From Thermohalobaculum sp964576075 (GTDB lineage: Bacteria > Pseudomonadota > Alphaproteobacteria > Rhodobacterales > Rhodobacteraceae): a stretch of 64,000 nt of DNA. The stretch is taken from positions 1-64,000 of the forward strand of contig CAZNTX010000009.1 in the NCBI GenBank assembly GCA_964576075.1. The letters run 5' to 3'. The notes under the pieces are model-generated. The model did no database searches. It had not been told where the DNA came from and was given only the letters and a program-made list of their open reading frames with translations. The translations under genes were made by a program, and so were the position numbers. Shown piece by piece: positions 9,225 through 17,853 of this stretch (the stretch's first letter is position 1; each line of letters starts with the position of its first letter).

Positions 9225-9659
9225 GACCTCTGGGGCCGGAGGCTGCCATCGAAGCAGGGAACGAGGCCGGACGGCCTTGCAGCGGCGCGTCCGCATCTCG
9301 ATCGGACCCCGGGGCTTCTTCGACCAATTGGGAGATGCCCCCGACGCGCAGCTCGTCGCACAGCTTCGGGTCGACGCTCTCGACGCGTCGCGAAACCGCG
9401 GGCGCGCAGCGTCGTGCTGCCAGGGTGAGCCGGGCCAGGACTTCGAGCATGTCCGATGCGTTGAGGCGGCGCGGCACCCGGATCGCCCGGGAGTCGCGGG
9501 TAAACTCGTCAAAACCGCAGAGCATCCTGAGCCTCCAGCCGTCATGTGCGGGCTCCCCGACCAAATCGTCCGCCCCGACGCAGTTGGCCCGCTTCGGCCG
9601 GGCCCGGTGCACAGGCCACGGGCCACGGGCCACGGGCCACGGGCCACGGGGGGCGTCAC
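9225..9659 (-). pseudogene. IS3-family transposase orfB remnant (deleted and frameshifted)
   Basis: Minus-strand translation from about 9585 gives RLRMLCGFDEFTRDSRAIRV and RRLNASDMLEVLARL. These match the first catalytic-Asp region of IS3-family (IS407/IS51-like) integrases. The frame then jumps directly to VESVDPKLCDELRVGGISQL, which corresponds to the catalytic-Glu/ESFN...KLRDEL region, so the middle with the second Asp is deleted. A shift into another frame follows, where SLLRWQPPAPEV (about 9257-9225) matches the usual RPHSSLGYRPPAPE end. The N-terminal HTH part is missing and a heptamer repeat sits in its place. It follows the matching orfA relic in the order expected for IS3 elements and cannot be functional. 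Confidence 0.75.
9616..9650. repeat. Five tandem copies of the heptamer CCACGGG
   Basis: Five perfect, uninterrupted copies of CCACGGG run from 9616 to 9650, followed by extra G residues. A 7-bp unit does not preserve reading frame in odd copy numbers. It lies where the start of orfB should be in the decayed IS3 element. Confidence 0.9.
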
Positions 9660-9952
9660 AGCGGGGGTCTGGGCTCGTCAATCCCCCGCAGAGCCTCCTG
9701 CGAGATCTGCTTGTCGAACGTAAGGTCCGTGACCGCCTTTCCCTGCCCGGCGGTCTCCTGCGCGCGTTCCGTCAGTCGTCTCGCCTGGTCGCGCTTCAAC
9801 CTGCTCTAGTCGTTGCGCCAGGAGCGATGCGGAACCTCGATCACCCCGATCCCGCGTTCCGCCTCGGACAGCTGCCCGCCCTGCGCCACCGCCACATACA
9901 GCCGCCGCAGGCAGACGACGATCTCCTCGGGGTCGTGTTCCCGTCTCGGCAT
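9656..9952 (-). pseudogene. IS3-family orfA with an internal stop codon
   Basis: Starting at the ATG at 9952, the minus strand encodes MPRREHDPEEIVVCLRR and GIGVIEV, the helix-turn-helix of IS3-family (IS407-group) OrfA proteins. Codon 49 is TAG (9808-9806), where homologues read a Trp-Arg-x-x-Tyr segment. Beyond it the same frame continues with LKRDQARRL and VTDLTFDKQISQEALRG, the usual coiled-coil end of OrfA, and stops at 9658-9656. So the gene is full length (98 codons) with one nonsense change. The orfB relic follows downstream. Confidence 0.78.
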
Positions 9953-10017
9953 GGATCCGCCTCGCCAGCCCGGCCGACATTGGGGGTGGAGCCGTTTCCG
10001 GGGGAGGGCCAAGCGCC

Positions 10018-10310
10018 TTGGCGCAAGCGGGTCTCGGACGGACGTTCACGGCGCCGGCGTCGAACCGGGTTTGGCCGGCCGTCCTGACCCATTCCCCGAC
10101 CGTCGCACGCTGGCTTTTTGTCGCGCCGCCGATCGACATGCACGGACCCTCCCGCCATGGATCGCCCTGGACACGCTCGACATGGCCGTCGAGTGTCGGC
10201 GGCCTGAGCCCGGTCCGATCCGGCCCTCGGATCGCGGGGCCCGATATGCCCTCGATGGCCCGGACGCGCATCTGTCTCGACAATGCGCCCATGGAGAGCG
10301 TCGAACCGGG
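10018..10310 (+). pseudogene. Second IS3-family transposase orfB fragment, opposite orientation
   Basis: The plus strand encodes FTAPASNRVWPAVLTHSPT followed by WLFVAPPID, matching the APNRVWVADITYIPT...GWLYLAxxID block that opens the integrase core of IS3-type transposases. The first catalytic Asp position reads Val. About 55 codons later MPSMARTRICLDNAPMES matches the PSMSRKGNCYDNAPMESF block around the catalytic Glu. The stretch between is shorter than in intact enzymes and the C-terminal part is unrecognisable. There is no proper start or end, so this is a relic lying head-to-head with the orfA pseudogene. Confidence 0.6.
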
Positions 10311-11705
10311 ACGGGCCGGTCTGCACGGAAGACCGGATCGCCACGGTCGCGGAGATCGCGAGGCCGCGACGGAGCGTGTCGCAGCCGGCCGAGCAGCTCG
10401 GGCGTGCCGGCGCCGGGGGACGGCTCGGAGCCGTTTCTCGGACTGGGGCGGGGGGCTGGACACTCGGCGTGGGGGGACTGACTGACATGCCCCCATCCAC
10501 GCGTCGCACCTTGAGGAGACGGTCGCGCCCAACCTGGAGAGGGGGTTGGAGCCCCGGGCTTGGGGCGGCAAGCGGATCGAGGCGCCGCTCGGCCTCGCGG
10601 TCCACCCCGCCGAACAGGGGAGCGAGCTGACGCCAGAGCAGGTCGCCGGGCGACGGGAGACAGACCCCGGCCATTCTCGGCCGTCCAAGCAGCCCGAGGC
10701 CGGGGCGCGGGGCTGCATGGGTGAAGGGCTGCCCGGTCTCGCGCGGAAACGGGCCTCGAGCACGGCGCCGTTTTCGCCGACGACGGCAAGGAGGTCTGCG
10801 GCACCGAGCGGCACCCCTTGGAGCCTTACCTCGCTCTCTCGGACGAAGATGCGGCGCCCGCGGACGGCCGGCTTCGTGGGCGGATCCAACCGCACCGGCT
10901 CGATACTGGCTGGATGAGGTCTCCGGCGTGAAGATGCGCGAGATCGCTCGCCGGATCGTCGAGGCCCTCCAGGCCGACCTCGCCGCCCGGCTCGGCTCCT
11001 ACAGCCAGGCGCCCCCCATCTCGGATACCGGAACCGGGGCCGCAGACCGCTCGACCCAATCCTGTGAGTGGTGAGCAGCGACGGCCGATGTGAGGACCGC
11101 CGGAGGTGGTCTGGGCAAAGACGGGGGGCACTCGGGCAGGGTCGGCGGACGCCGGATCCGAGGGGATAGCGGAGGAAGGCCGGGCGGACGGCCTCGCCGG
11201 GGATCGCGTCGGCGCGGAGGCGGTCGGTGCTCTGGAGCGGGTCGGGTCATGCCGTGGTCGAGCCCGGCGCGGATGTCGTCGGCATCCTCGACCGGGCCGG
11301 CCGGGCCCGTGCCGCAGGCGCTCGTCGGGCTTGGGCCTCTCGCCAGGCTCGTTCGAGCTGGACCCGATCGGGACCGTCGGGCAGCGCATCTGCGGGAGCC
11401 GGCTCCCGAAATGGGTGTTCGCGAGTTCAGACGACATCGCAGCCAACTCCTGCGAGCCATGGAGCCGCCTGGCCGGCGGCCAGGGGAAGGTCATGACCGT
11501 CGGCCTCAGCGATCCGGCCCAGGAGGTTCGCGCCGGGGGAAGAAGGACACCGGGCGCCCCCGCATCCGCCGGCGACGCGACCCGGACCGGAGAGGCCGCC
11601 GCTTGGCGGCGCCCCGCCAGGCGGAGCCCGGAGCATGCCCGGCGCCGGGCGTCCTCGCCCCCTCTCCATCCGGCCGGGGCCGGATGCGGAGGCAGGCGCC
11701 CGGGC
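10311..11705. other. Long stretch without a recognisable gene
   Basis: About 1.4 kb between the transposase relics and ctrA. Every frame gives Arg/Pro/Gly-rich translations typical of non-coding GC-rich DNA. One short patch at about 10909-11030 on the plus strand (VSGVKMREIARRIVEALQAD) looks protein-like but has no start and no neighbours that support it. Most likely this is decayed coding or mobile DNA. Confidence 0.5.
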
Positions 11706-12416
11706 TCAGCCCGCCTGGCCCTGCTCGGCGGCCTCGGTCGGGATCGGATCGCGGAGCACGTAGCCGCGGCCCCAGACCGTCTCGATATAGTTCTCGCCCC
11801 CGGTCGCCGTGGTGAGCTTCTTGCGGAGCTTGCAGATGAAGACGTCGATGATCTTCACCTCGGGCTCGTCCATCCCGCCGTAGAGATGATTGAGGAACAT
11901 CTCCTTCGTCAGCGTCGAGCCCTTTCGCAGCGAGAGCAGTTCGAGCATCTGGTATTCCTTGCCCGTCAGATGCACCGGGTGGCCCGCGACCTCGACCGTC
12001 TTGGCGTCGAGATTGACCGACAGCTTGCCGGTGCGGATGATGGACTGGGCGTGGCCCTTGGATCGGCGCACGATGGCGTGGATGCGCGCCACCAATTCCT
12101 CCCGGTCGAACGGCTTGGTGAGATAGTCGTCGGCGCCGCAGCCGAAGCCTTTCACCTTGTTCTCGGAGGTGTCGTAGCCCGAGAGGATGAGCGTCGGCGT
12201 CTCGATCTTGGCCATGCGGAGCTTCCTCAGCACGTCGTAGCCGTCCATATCCGGCAGGCTGAGATCGAGGATGATCAGATCGTAATCGTAGAGCTTGGCC
12301 AGCTCGACCCCTTCCTCGCCGCTATCGGTGACGTAAGGGTTTAGCTCGGCCTTGCGCAGGATCAGCTCGATGCTGTCCGCCGTCGTCCGATCATCCTCGA
12401 TCAGCAATATCCGCAT
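11706..12416 (-). CDS. ctrA: Cell cycle response regulator CtrA
   Basis: An OmpR-type response regulator of 236 residues. The receiver domain (1-120) has the acidic pocket E7-D8-D9, phospho-acceptor D51 in LIILDLSLPDMDGYDV and a KPF motif near 104. The winged-helix DNA-binding domain (about 130-230) includes LTGKEYQMLELL, GGMDEPEVKIIDVFICKL and the wing WGRGYVL. D51 and the length match the known CtrA family, the alphaproteobacterial master regulator of cell cycle, motility and gene-transfer-agent genes that binds TTAA-type sites. The ATG at 12416 is the family start. A TTAA half-site lies at 12463-12466 in its upstream region, but I see no perfect TTAA-N7-TTAA. It lies 98 bases downstream of sciP on the same strand. 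Confidence 0.97.
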   Translation of the reverse strand: MRILLIEDDRTTADSIELILRKAELNPYVTDSGEEGVELAKLYDYDLIILDLSLPDMDGYDVLRKLRMAKIETPTLILSGYDTSENKVKGFGCGADDYLTKPFDREELVARIHAIVRRSKGHAQSIIRTGKLSVNLDAKTVEVAGHPVHLTGKEYQMLELLSLRKGSTLTKEMFLNHLYGGMDEPEVKIIDVFICKLRKKLTTATGGENYIETVWGRGYVLRDPIPTEAAEQGQAG

Positions 12417-12514
12417 GCCACGCTCCCGAGCCCGCCTACACCGTATCAAAGGCCCGGAAAGGTTAATACCGAAAGGGTAAACGCCGGGTTACCGAATGCG
12501 GATTTCGCCGTCGC

Positions 12515-12793
12515 TCATTCTGATTGGGGGCGGTGGCGCTTGAGCTGCGTCACCCGCAGGCCGCGCATGCCGTAGGCACGCAGCGCGGCCCGCCAGCTAT
12601 CGAATTCTTCGTCGCTGATGGAATAGAGCCGAGCGGCTTCTTCGCGCGTGATCAGTCCGCCTTCTACGGCAGCCACCACCTTGGCCTTGCGGCGCGGGAT
12701 CCATCTTCGGGTCGAGGTCGGCGGCAGATCGGCCTTGGTCATCCGCTCCCCGTCGGGGCCGATGACGTATGGGACGGAACACGTGTCTTCCAT
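12515..12793 (-). CDS. sciP: CtrA inhibitor SciP (DUF1153 family)
   Basis: A small helix-turn-helix protein of 92 residues. It shows the family pattern YVIGPDGERMTKADLPP, then RRWIPRRKAKVVAAVEGGL and a C-terminal helical pair ending YGMRGLRVTQLKRHR. In Caulobacter SciP binds CtrA or its promoters and blocks activation of CtrA targets. The ATG at 12793 is preferred over the GTG one codon earlier, because AGGAG is then at a workable 4-base spacing. It sits immediately upstream of ctrA and divergent from mnmA, which starts 58 bases away. Confidence 0.93.
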   Translation of the reverse strand: MEDTCSVPYVIGPDGERMTKADLPPTSTRRWIPRRKAKVVAAVEGGLITREEAARLYSISDEEFDSWRAALRAYGMRGLRVTQLKRHRPQSE

Positions 12794-12851
12794 CACGCTC
12801 CTTCTGCTGTTAGGTCGCGCGATGAAGCTAGGCGTCTGGGATTAAAAGCTC

Positions 12852-14036
12852 ATGAAGGCTCGAACCGCAGAGATCGCAGACCCGCAGGCCGCGACCAACG
12901 GCCTCGGCCTGCCGAAGCCCCCCGCCGAGACGCGCGTGGTGGTGGCGATGTCGGGGGGCGTCGACAGTTCCGTCGTCGCGGCGGAGCTCGCCGCGCAGGG
13001 CTACGACGTCGTCGGCATCACGCTGCAACTCTACGACCACGGCGCGGCGCTCGCCAAGAAGGGCGCCTGCTGCGCGGGGCGCGACATCCACGACGCCCGC
13101 CGCGTCGCCGAGACCATGGGCTTCCCCCATTACGTGCTCGACTACGAGAGCCGCTTCCGCGAGGCGGTGATCGACGATTTCACCGACCAGTATCTCGCCG
13201 GCGCCACGCCGATTCCCTGCGTGCGCTGCAACGAGCGGGTGAAATTCCGCGATCTGCTGGAGACGGCGAAGGATCTCGACGCCGACTGCCTCGCCACCGG
13301 GCACTATATCCGCCGCGTCGAGGGGTCGCAGGGGCCGGAGCTCCACATGGCGGCCGATCCGGCGCGCGACCAGAGCTATTTCCTCTTCGCCACAACCCGG
13401 GAGCAGCTCGACTTCCTGCGATTCCCCCTCGGCCATCTCGCCTCCAAGGCCGAAACCCGGGCGCTCGCCGCCAAGCACGGGCTGCCGGTGGCGGAGAAGC
13501 CGGACAGCCAGGACATCTGCTTCGTCCCCCAGGGCCGTTATTCGGAGGTGATCGAGAAGCTCCGCCCCGGCGCCGCGGAGCCCGGCGAGATCGTCGATCT
13601 CGAGGGCCGCGTGCTCGGCCGGCACGACGGCGTGATCCGCTACACCGTCGGCCAGCGCCGCGGGCTCGGCATCGGCGGCGGGGAGCCTCTCTACGTGGTG
13701 CGCCTCGAGCCCGAGACGCGGCGGGTGGTCGTCGGCCCGCGTGCGGCGCTCGGGGTCTCGCGGGTGGCGCTCGAGGGGGTGAACTGGCTCGGCGACGGCG
13801 CCTTCGAGGACGCGGGGCCCGAGGGCCATCCGGCGCGGGTGCGCATCCGCTCGACGCGCCCGCCGGTGCCGGCCCGGATCCACCCCCGTCCCGGCGGGGC
13901 GGAGGTCGTCCTCGTCGCGCCAGAGGAGGGGGTGGCGCCGGGGCAGGCCTGCGTCTTCTACGCCCCGGAGGGCAGCCGCGTCCTCGGCGGCGGCTGGATC
14001 GCGCGCCGGCCGGATCGCAGCGGGGGGGCGGGGTGA
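12852..14036 (+). CDS. mnmA: tRNA 2-thiouridylase MnmA
   Basis: An enzyme of 394 residues that adds sulfur to U34 of tRNA-Lys, -Glu and -Gln. The ATP-pyrophosphatase P-loop SGGVDSS is at residues 34-40. The conserved cysteine segments are present: CVRCN for the nucleophile region and QDICFVPQG for the persulfide cysteine. The C-terminal beta-barrel region includes YTVGQRRGLGI. The N-terminus has about 25 extra residues compared with the E. coli protein, common in alphaproteobacteria. Its stop overlaps the ATG of the next gene (TGATG), so translation is probably coupled. Confidence 0.96.
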   Translation: MKARTAEIADPQAATNGLGLPKPPAETRVVVAMSGGVDSSVVAAELAAQGYDVVGITLQLYDHGAALAKKGACCAGRDIHDARRVAETMGFPHYVLDYESRFREAVIDDFTDQYLAGATPIPCVRCNERVKFRDLLETAKDLDADCLATGHYIRRVEGSQGPELHMAADPARDQSYFLFATTREQLDFLRFPLGHLASKAETRALAAKHGLPVAEKPDSQDICFVPQGRYSEVIEKLRPGAAEPGEIVDLEGRVLGRHDGVIRYTVGQRRGLGIGGGEPLYVVRLEPETRRVVVGPRAALGVSRVALEGVNWLGDGAFEDAGPEGHPARVRIRSTRPPVPARIHPRPGGAEVVLVAPEEGVAPGQACVFYAPEGSRVLGGGWIARRPDRSGGAG

Positions 14037-14926
14037 TGGCGCCCGGGTCCGGGATCGTCGCGATCGCCCGGCGGGTCGCCTCCAAGGCGGGGCTGCGGCT
14101 GATGCGCCGCCCGCCCTATCTGCGCCGCGCCGATCCGCCGGTCCCCTCGCGCCGCTTCGCCGCCCACGCCGCGCCCGCCCTCCTCGCCCCGGTCGCGCGC
14201 CAGGCCGAGACCTGGAGCCCGACCGGCACCCGCCTCGAGGCCGTCTGGCGCGAGATCCCCGGCGGCTACAAATGGCGCCACTACTTCCCCTTCTACGAGG
14301 AGATCCTCGCCCCCTATCTCGGCCGCCCCGTGCGGCTTCTCGAAATCGGCGTGTTCCGCGGCGGCTCCCTGCAGATGTGGACGCGCTATTTGCCCGAGGG
14401 ATCGACGGTCGTCGGCCTCGACATCGACCCGGCTTGCGCCCGCTTCGACCGGCCGGAGGCGCGCTGTCACGTGCGCATCGGAGACCAGTCCGACCCCGAC
14501 TTCCTCGCCGCGGTCGTGCGCGAGTTCGGCCCGTTCGACATCGTGATCGACGACGGCAGCCATTTCGCCTCGCATATGATCGCGAGCTTCAACGCCCTGT
14601 TCCTGGACGGGCTGGCCGCGCCGGGGCTCTATGTCGTGGAGGACACCCACAGCAACTACTGGGACCTGCCCTTCCGCGACCAGCCCTACACCTTCATGGA
14701 CTATGCGAAGGACCTCGTCGATCTGCTGCATGCGCATTACCCGCAGGCGCGCCGCCCGGAGCTCTTCCGCACCGGCCGGGAGACGCGGCTCGCGGCGATC
14801 GAGGTGCCCCGCCTCTCCGCCGAGATCGGGGAGATCCGCTTCCGCGACAGCCTCGTCGCCATCGCCCGCGTCCCGCCGATGGCGCTCCCCGTCGTCGACG
14901 CGATCCCCGAGGCCGAGGCCCGCTGA
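14036..14926 (+). CDS. Class I SAM-dependent methyltransferase (macrocin O-methyltransferase-like)
   Basis: A protein of 296 residues. The SAM-binding core has motif I RLLEIGVFRGGSLQMW, an acidic strand end VVGLDIDP and a metal/active-site block FDIVIDDGSHFASHMI, followed by YVVEDTHSNYW. This layout resembles the CmcI/MycE group of O-methyltransferases and related methyltransferase-24 proteins, often found with sugar or secondary metabolite genes. The substrate is unknown. The basic N-terminal 60 residues are family-variable. It overlaps mnmA by one base. Confidence 0.75.
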   Translation: MAPGSGIVAIARRVASKAGLRLMRRPPYLRRADPPVPSRRFAAHAAPALLAPVARQAETWSPTGTRLEAVWREIPGGYKWRHYFPFYEEILAPYLGRPVRLLEIGVFRGGSLQMWTRYLPEGSTVVGLDIDPACARFDRPEARCHVRIGDQSDPDFLAAVVREFGPFDIVIDDGSHFASHMIASFNALFLDGLAAPGLYVVEDTHSNYWDLPFRDQPYTFMDYAKDLVDLLHAHYPQARRPELFRTGRETRLAAIEVPRLSAEIGEIRFRDSLVAIARVPPMALPVVDAIPEAEAR

Positions 14927-15017
14927 CCGAAAGCGCGCGGCCTCGCCTCGGGCACGGCGGCGGTTGCCCGCGCGCGGGCCCGGCCCTAGCCTCGGCGCGA
15001 CAACAAGGGAGAGCCCC

Positions 15018-16415
15018 ATGCCCGACGCCGCCGCCCCCCTCGCCCGCGTGCTCGACCGGCTCGATGCCGACCGGGAGGGCGCCCTCGCCCGCCTCTTCGA
15101 GCTGCTTGCCTGCCAGTCGGTCTCGACCGATCCGGCCTATGACGGCGAATGCCGCCGCGCCGCGGAGTGGCTCCGCGCCGATCTCGCAGGGCTCGGCCTC
15201 GCCGCCCGGCTCGTCGAGGACCCCGAAGGCGGCAAGCCGATCGTGCTCGCCACAGGCGGCGAGGGGGCGCCGCATCTCCTCTTCTACGGCCATTACGACG
15301 TCCAGCCCCCCGATCCGCTGGCGCTTTGGGACCACCCCCCCTTCGAGCCGGTGCTCCGCGAGGAAAACGGCCGGCAGGTGATCTCGGCGCGCGGCGCGAC
15401 CGACGACAAAGGCCAGGTGATGACCTTCCTCGAGGCGCTGAGGGCCGTCGTCGCCGAGACCGGCGCCCTGCCCTGCCGCCTCACGGTGCTGATCGAGGGG
15501 GAGGAGGAGAGCGGCGGGCACGCCCTCTCCCGCTTCCTCGCCACCGAGCCGGAGGAGCTCCGCGCCAATCTCGCCCTCGTCTGCGACACCGGCATGTGGG
15601 CGCCCGGCATCCCCGCCATCACCACCCGGCTCCGCGGCAACTGCACCGAGGAGGTGACCGTCCACGGCGCGACCCGCGATCTCCATTCCGGGCTCTACGG
15701 CTCGGCGGCGGCGAACCCGATCCACGAACTCGTGCGCGCCCTCGCGGGGCTCAGAGACGGCGAGGGGCGGATCCTGCTGCGGGGCTTCTACGACGGCGTG
15801 CGCGATCCCGACCCCGCGATCCGCGCGCAATGGGACGCGCTCGGCTTCGACCCGGCGGCCTTCCTCGGCGGCGTGGGCCTCTCGGTCCCCGCCGGCGAGG
15901 CCGACCGCAGCGCGCTCGAGCAGCTCTGGTCGCGCCCGACGGCGGAGGTGAACGGGATCTGGGGGGGCTATACGGGCGCGGGCTTCAAGACGGTGATCCC
16001 GGCGGAGGCCCATGCCAAGGTGAGCTTCCGCCTCGTCGGCGATCAGGATCCGGAGGCCATCCGCGCCGCCTTCCGCGCCCATGTGACGGGCGCGATCCGC
16101 CCCGATTGCCGCGCCGAGTTCCGCGCCTATGGCGGGGCGAAGGCGATCGAGATGCCCACCGACGCGCCCGCCTTCGCCAAGGCCCGCGCCGCGCTCGAGG
16201 CGGAATGGGGGGTGGCGCCCGCGCTCGTCGGCATCGGGGGCTCGATCCCGGTGTTTGGGGACTTCAAGCGCCGCCTCGGGCTCGACAGCCTGCTCGTCGG
16301 CTTCTCGCTCGAGGACGACCGGATGCACTCGCCCAACGAGAAATACGACCTCGAGAGCTTCACCAAGGGCGCCCGGTCCTGGGCGCGCATCCTGGATGCC
16401 CTCTCCGCCGGCTGA
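15018..16415 (+). CDS. M20-family metallopeptidase (CNDP-type dipeptidase)
   Basis: A dinuclear zinc hydrolase of 465 residues, predicted cytosolic, probably a dipeptidase. Metal-site motifs are visible: FYGHYDVQPPDP, RGATDDKGQ, IEGEEESGGH, CDTGMWAPG and a C-terminal SPNEKYDLESF. The dimerisation domain begins near LRGNCTEEVTVHGATRDLHSG with its conserved His. Length and order match the CNDP/ArgE-like M20 family. The ATG at 15018 follows AAGGGAGAG. It converges on the small gene ending at 16458, with a hairpin between. Confidence 0.92.
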   Translation: MPDAAAPLARVLDRLDADREGALARLFELLACQSVSTDPAYDGECRRAAEWLRADLAGLGLAARLVEDPEGGKPIVLATGGEGAPHLLFYGHYDVQPPDPLALWDHPPFEPVLREENGRQVISARGATDDKGQVMTFLEALRAVVAETGALPCRLTVLIEGEEESGGHALSRFLATEPEELRANLALVCDTGMWAPGIPAITTRLRGNCTEEVTVHGATRDLHSGLYGSAAANPIHELVRALAGLRDGEGRILLRGFYDGVRDPDPAIRAQWDALGFDPAAFLGGVGLSVPAGEADRSALEQLWSRPTAEVNGIWGGYTGAGFKTVIPAEAHAKVSFRLVGDQDPEAIRAAFRAHVTGAIRPDCRAEFRAYGGAKAIEMPTDAPAFAKARAALEAEWGVAPALVGIGGSIPVFGDFKRRLGLDSLLVGFSLEDDRMHSPNEKYDLESFTKGARSWARILDALSAG

Positions 16416-16424
16416 GCGGGGGTG

Positions 16425-16448
16425 GCGCGGGCCGGCCCCGGCCCGCGC
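16425..16448. terminator. Bidirectional hairpin terminator
   Basis: An 11-bp perfect inverted repeat (GCGCGGGCCGG / CCGGCCCGCGC) with a 2-base centre lies between two convergent stops, 10 bases after the M20 peptidase gene and 10 bases from the small gene on the other strand. No T-run. Confidence 0.55.
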
Positions 16449-16457
16449 AAGCCTTCG

Positions 16458-16589
16458 TCAGGCGCTCGGCTTCTCGACCTGCTCCTTCGGCTTCTCGGTG
16501 GTCTGCTTCGACCAGCCGCACTCGGCGGCGGCCGGCAGAGCGAAGGAGGCGATGGCGAGGCCGAGAACCGGCAGAACGATCTTTTTCAT
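16458..16589 (-). CDS. Small secreted protein with ECGW motif
   Basis: A protein of 43 residues. It has a clear Sec signal (MKKIVLPVLGLAIASFALPAAA) with cleavage expected before ECGWSKQTTEKPKEQ, leaving a mature peptide of about 21 residues with a single Cys. GGAGACAGGA just upstream of the ATG supports the start. Short secreted peptides of this style with an ECGW start occur in Rhodobacterales, but I know of no function. It is divergent from the asparaginase gene, 57 bases away. Confidence 0.7.
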   Translation of the reverse strand: MKKIVLPVLGLAIASFALPAAAECGWSKQTTEKPKEQVEKPSA

Positions 16590-16646
16590 GGTCCTGTCTC
16601 CGTGCAGTGCTTGGGTATCGGAAAAGATAGGGCAGGATCCCGCTTC

Positions 16647-17717
16647 ATGACAGAAAATTTTTCGACCGGACCTGTCGGGGCGCTCTATACCGGCGGAACC
16701 CTCGGCTGTGCCGGGCGCCCGCTGGCGCCGATGCCGGGACCCGCCTTCCGCGCCGCCTGCCGTCGCGCAGGGGTCCTCGGCGAGGCGGGCTGGGGCTGGA
16801 CCGCCGCGCCCCTCGACAGCGCCGAGATCGCCCCGGCGGACCGCCTCGCCATCGCCCGCCGCCTGCTCGCGCGGGAGGGGCCCACCATCGTCCTCCACGG
16901 CACCGACACCCTCGCGGACACCGCCGCGACGCTCGCCTTCCTCCTGACCGAGACCGATCCGCAGGGCCGCGCCGTGGCGCGCCACGCGCCGGCGACGATC
17001 CTCACCGGCAGCCAGCGCCCCCTCCTCGCCCCCGAGGGCGGGATCGACCCAGGCTCCGACGCGCCCGGCAATCTCGCGCTCGCCGAACGCGCCGCCCTCG
17101 ATCCCGGCCAGGCCGGCCTGGTGAGCCTGGTCTTCGGCGGGCGGAGGATCTCGGGGGCGCGGGCGCTCAAGGTCTCGACGCTGGCGGACGCGGCCTTCGC
17201 AGCCGCCAACGGCGACGGCGCGCCCGCCCCGCTCCCTGCCGCCGATCCGGCCCGACTATCGGCCCGGCTCGACCGGCTCGCGCCCCATCTCGGCCGGCGC
17301 CTCGTCCTGCCGGTCCTCCCTGCGGCGGGGCCGGCGGGGCTGCAGGCCGAGGCGGTCGGCGCGGCGATGGACCGGCTGGGCGCGCGGCTCGGCGCGCTCC
17401 ACCTGCTCGGCCACGGGCTCGGCACCTGGCCGGGCGCCGCGGTCTGGACGCCCCTTCTCGCCCGGGCCGAGCGGGAGGGGATCCTGGTCGCTCTCGGCAG
17501 CTCCGTCCCCGAAGGCCCCGTCGCCCCGGAGACCTACGGCGCCGGCGCCTGGCTCGCCGCGGCGGGCGCCGTGCCGACCGGAGACATGACCCGCCCAGCC
17601 GCCGCCGCCAAGCTCGAGATCGCCCTCGCCCTCGCCGCCGTCGAGGGCTGGGGGCTCGCCGAGACCCGCGCCTTCCTCCGCCGCCCCCTCGCCGGAGAGA
17701 TCGCGGCCGCGCCCTGA
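16647..17717 (+). CDS. Asparaginase family protein
   Basis: A protein of 356 residues that hydrolyses asparagine, or a related amide, to aspartate and ammonia. The two Thr-containing active-site motifs are present: YTGGTLG at residues 14-20 and LHGTDTLADT near 90. GSQRP follows in the usual place. There is no signal peptide, which suggests a cytosolic enzyme. The Ala/Arg-rich C-terminal domain is shorter and less typical than in E. coli AnsA, so substrate preference is uncertain. The ATG at 16647 gives the proper family N-terminus. Confidence 0.85.
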   Translation: MTENFSTGPVGALYTGGTLGCAGRPLAPMPGPAFRAACRRAGVLGEAGWGWTAAPLDSAEIAPADRLAIARRLLAREGPTIVLHGTDTLADTAATLAFLLTETDPQGRAVARHAPATILTGSQRPLLAPEGGIDPGSDAPGNLALAERAALDPGQAGLVSLVFGGRRISGARALKVSTLADAAFAAANGDGAPAPLPAADPARLSARLDRLAPHLGRRLVLPVLPAAGPAGLQAEAVGAAMDRLGARLGALHLLGHGLGTWPGAAVWTPLLARAEREGILVALGSSVPEGPVAPETYGAGAWLAAAGAVPTGDMTRPAAAAKLEIALALAAVEGWGLAETRAFLRRPLAGEIAAAP

Positions 17718-17853
17718 GCCCTCGGGGACCGGGGCCCGCCAGAGGCCCGCCCACTGAGCGCTGGTGCGTGGAGGCGGCGCCCGGACGGGCCGGCTTGGGG
17801 CCAACCGTCGCCTCATCGGGCCCCCTCTCGAGCAGCCACCGGGCGGGTGCGGC

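Noticed and set aside
9091..9681. Treating the minus-strand frame as an intact gene
   Set aside because: Only blocks match IS3 OrfB, with deletion and frame change, and the heptamer repeat supplies its first residues.
12417..12514. A perfect CtrA box upstream of ctrA
   Set aside because: Only one TTAA (12463-12466) is present, and the second half-site at N7 does not match.
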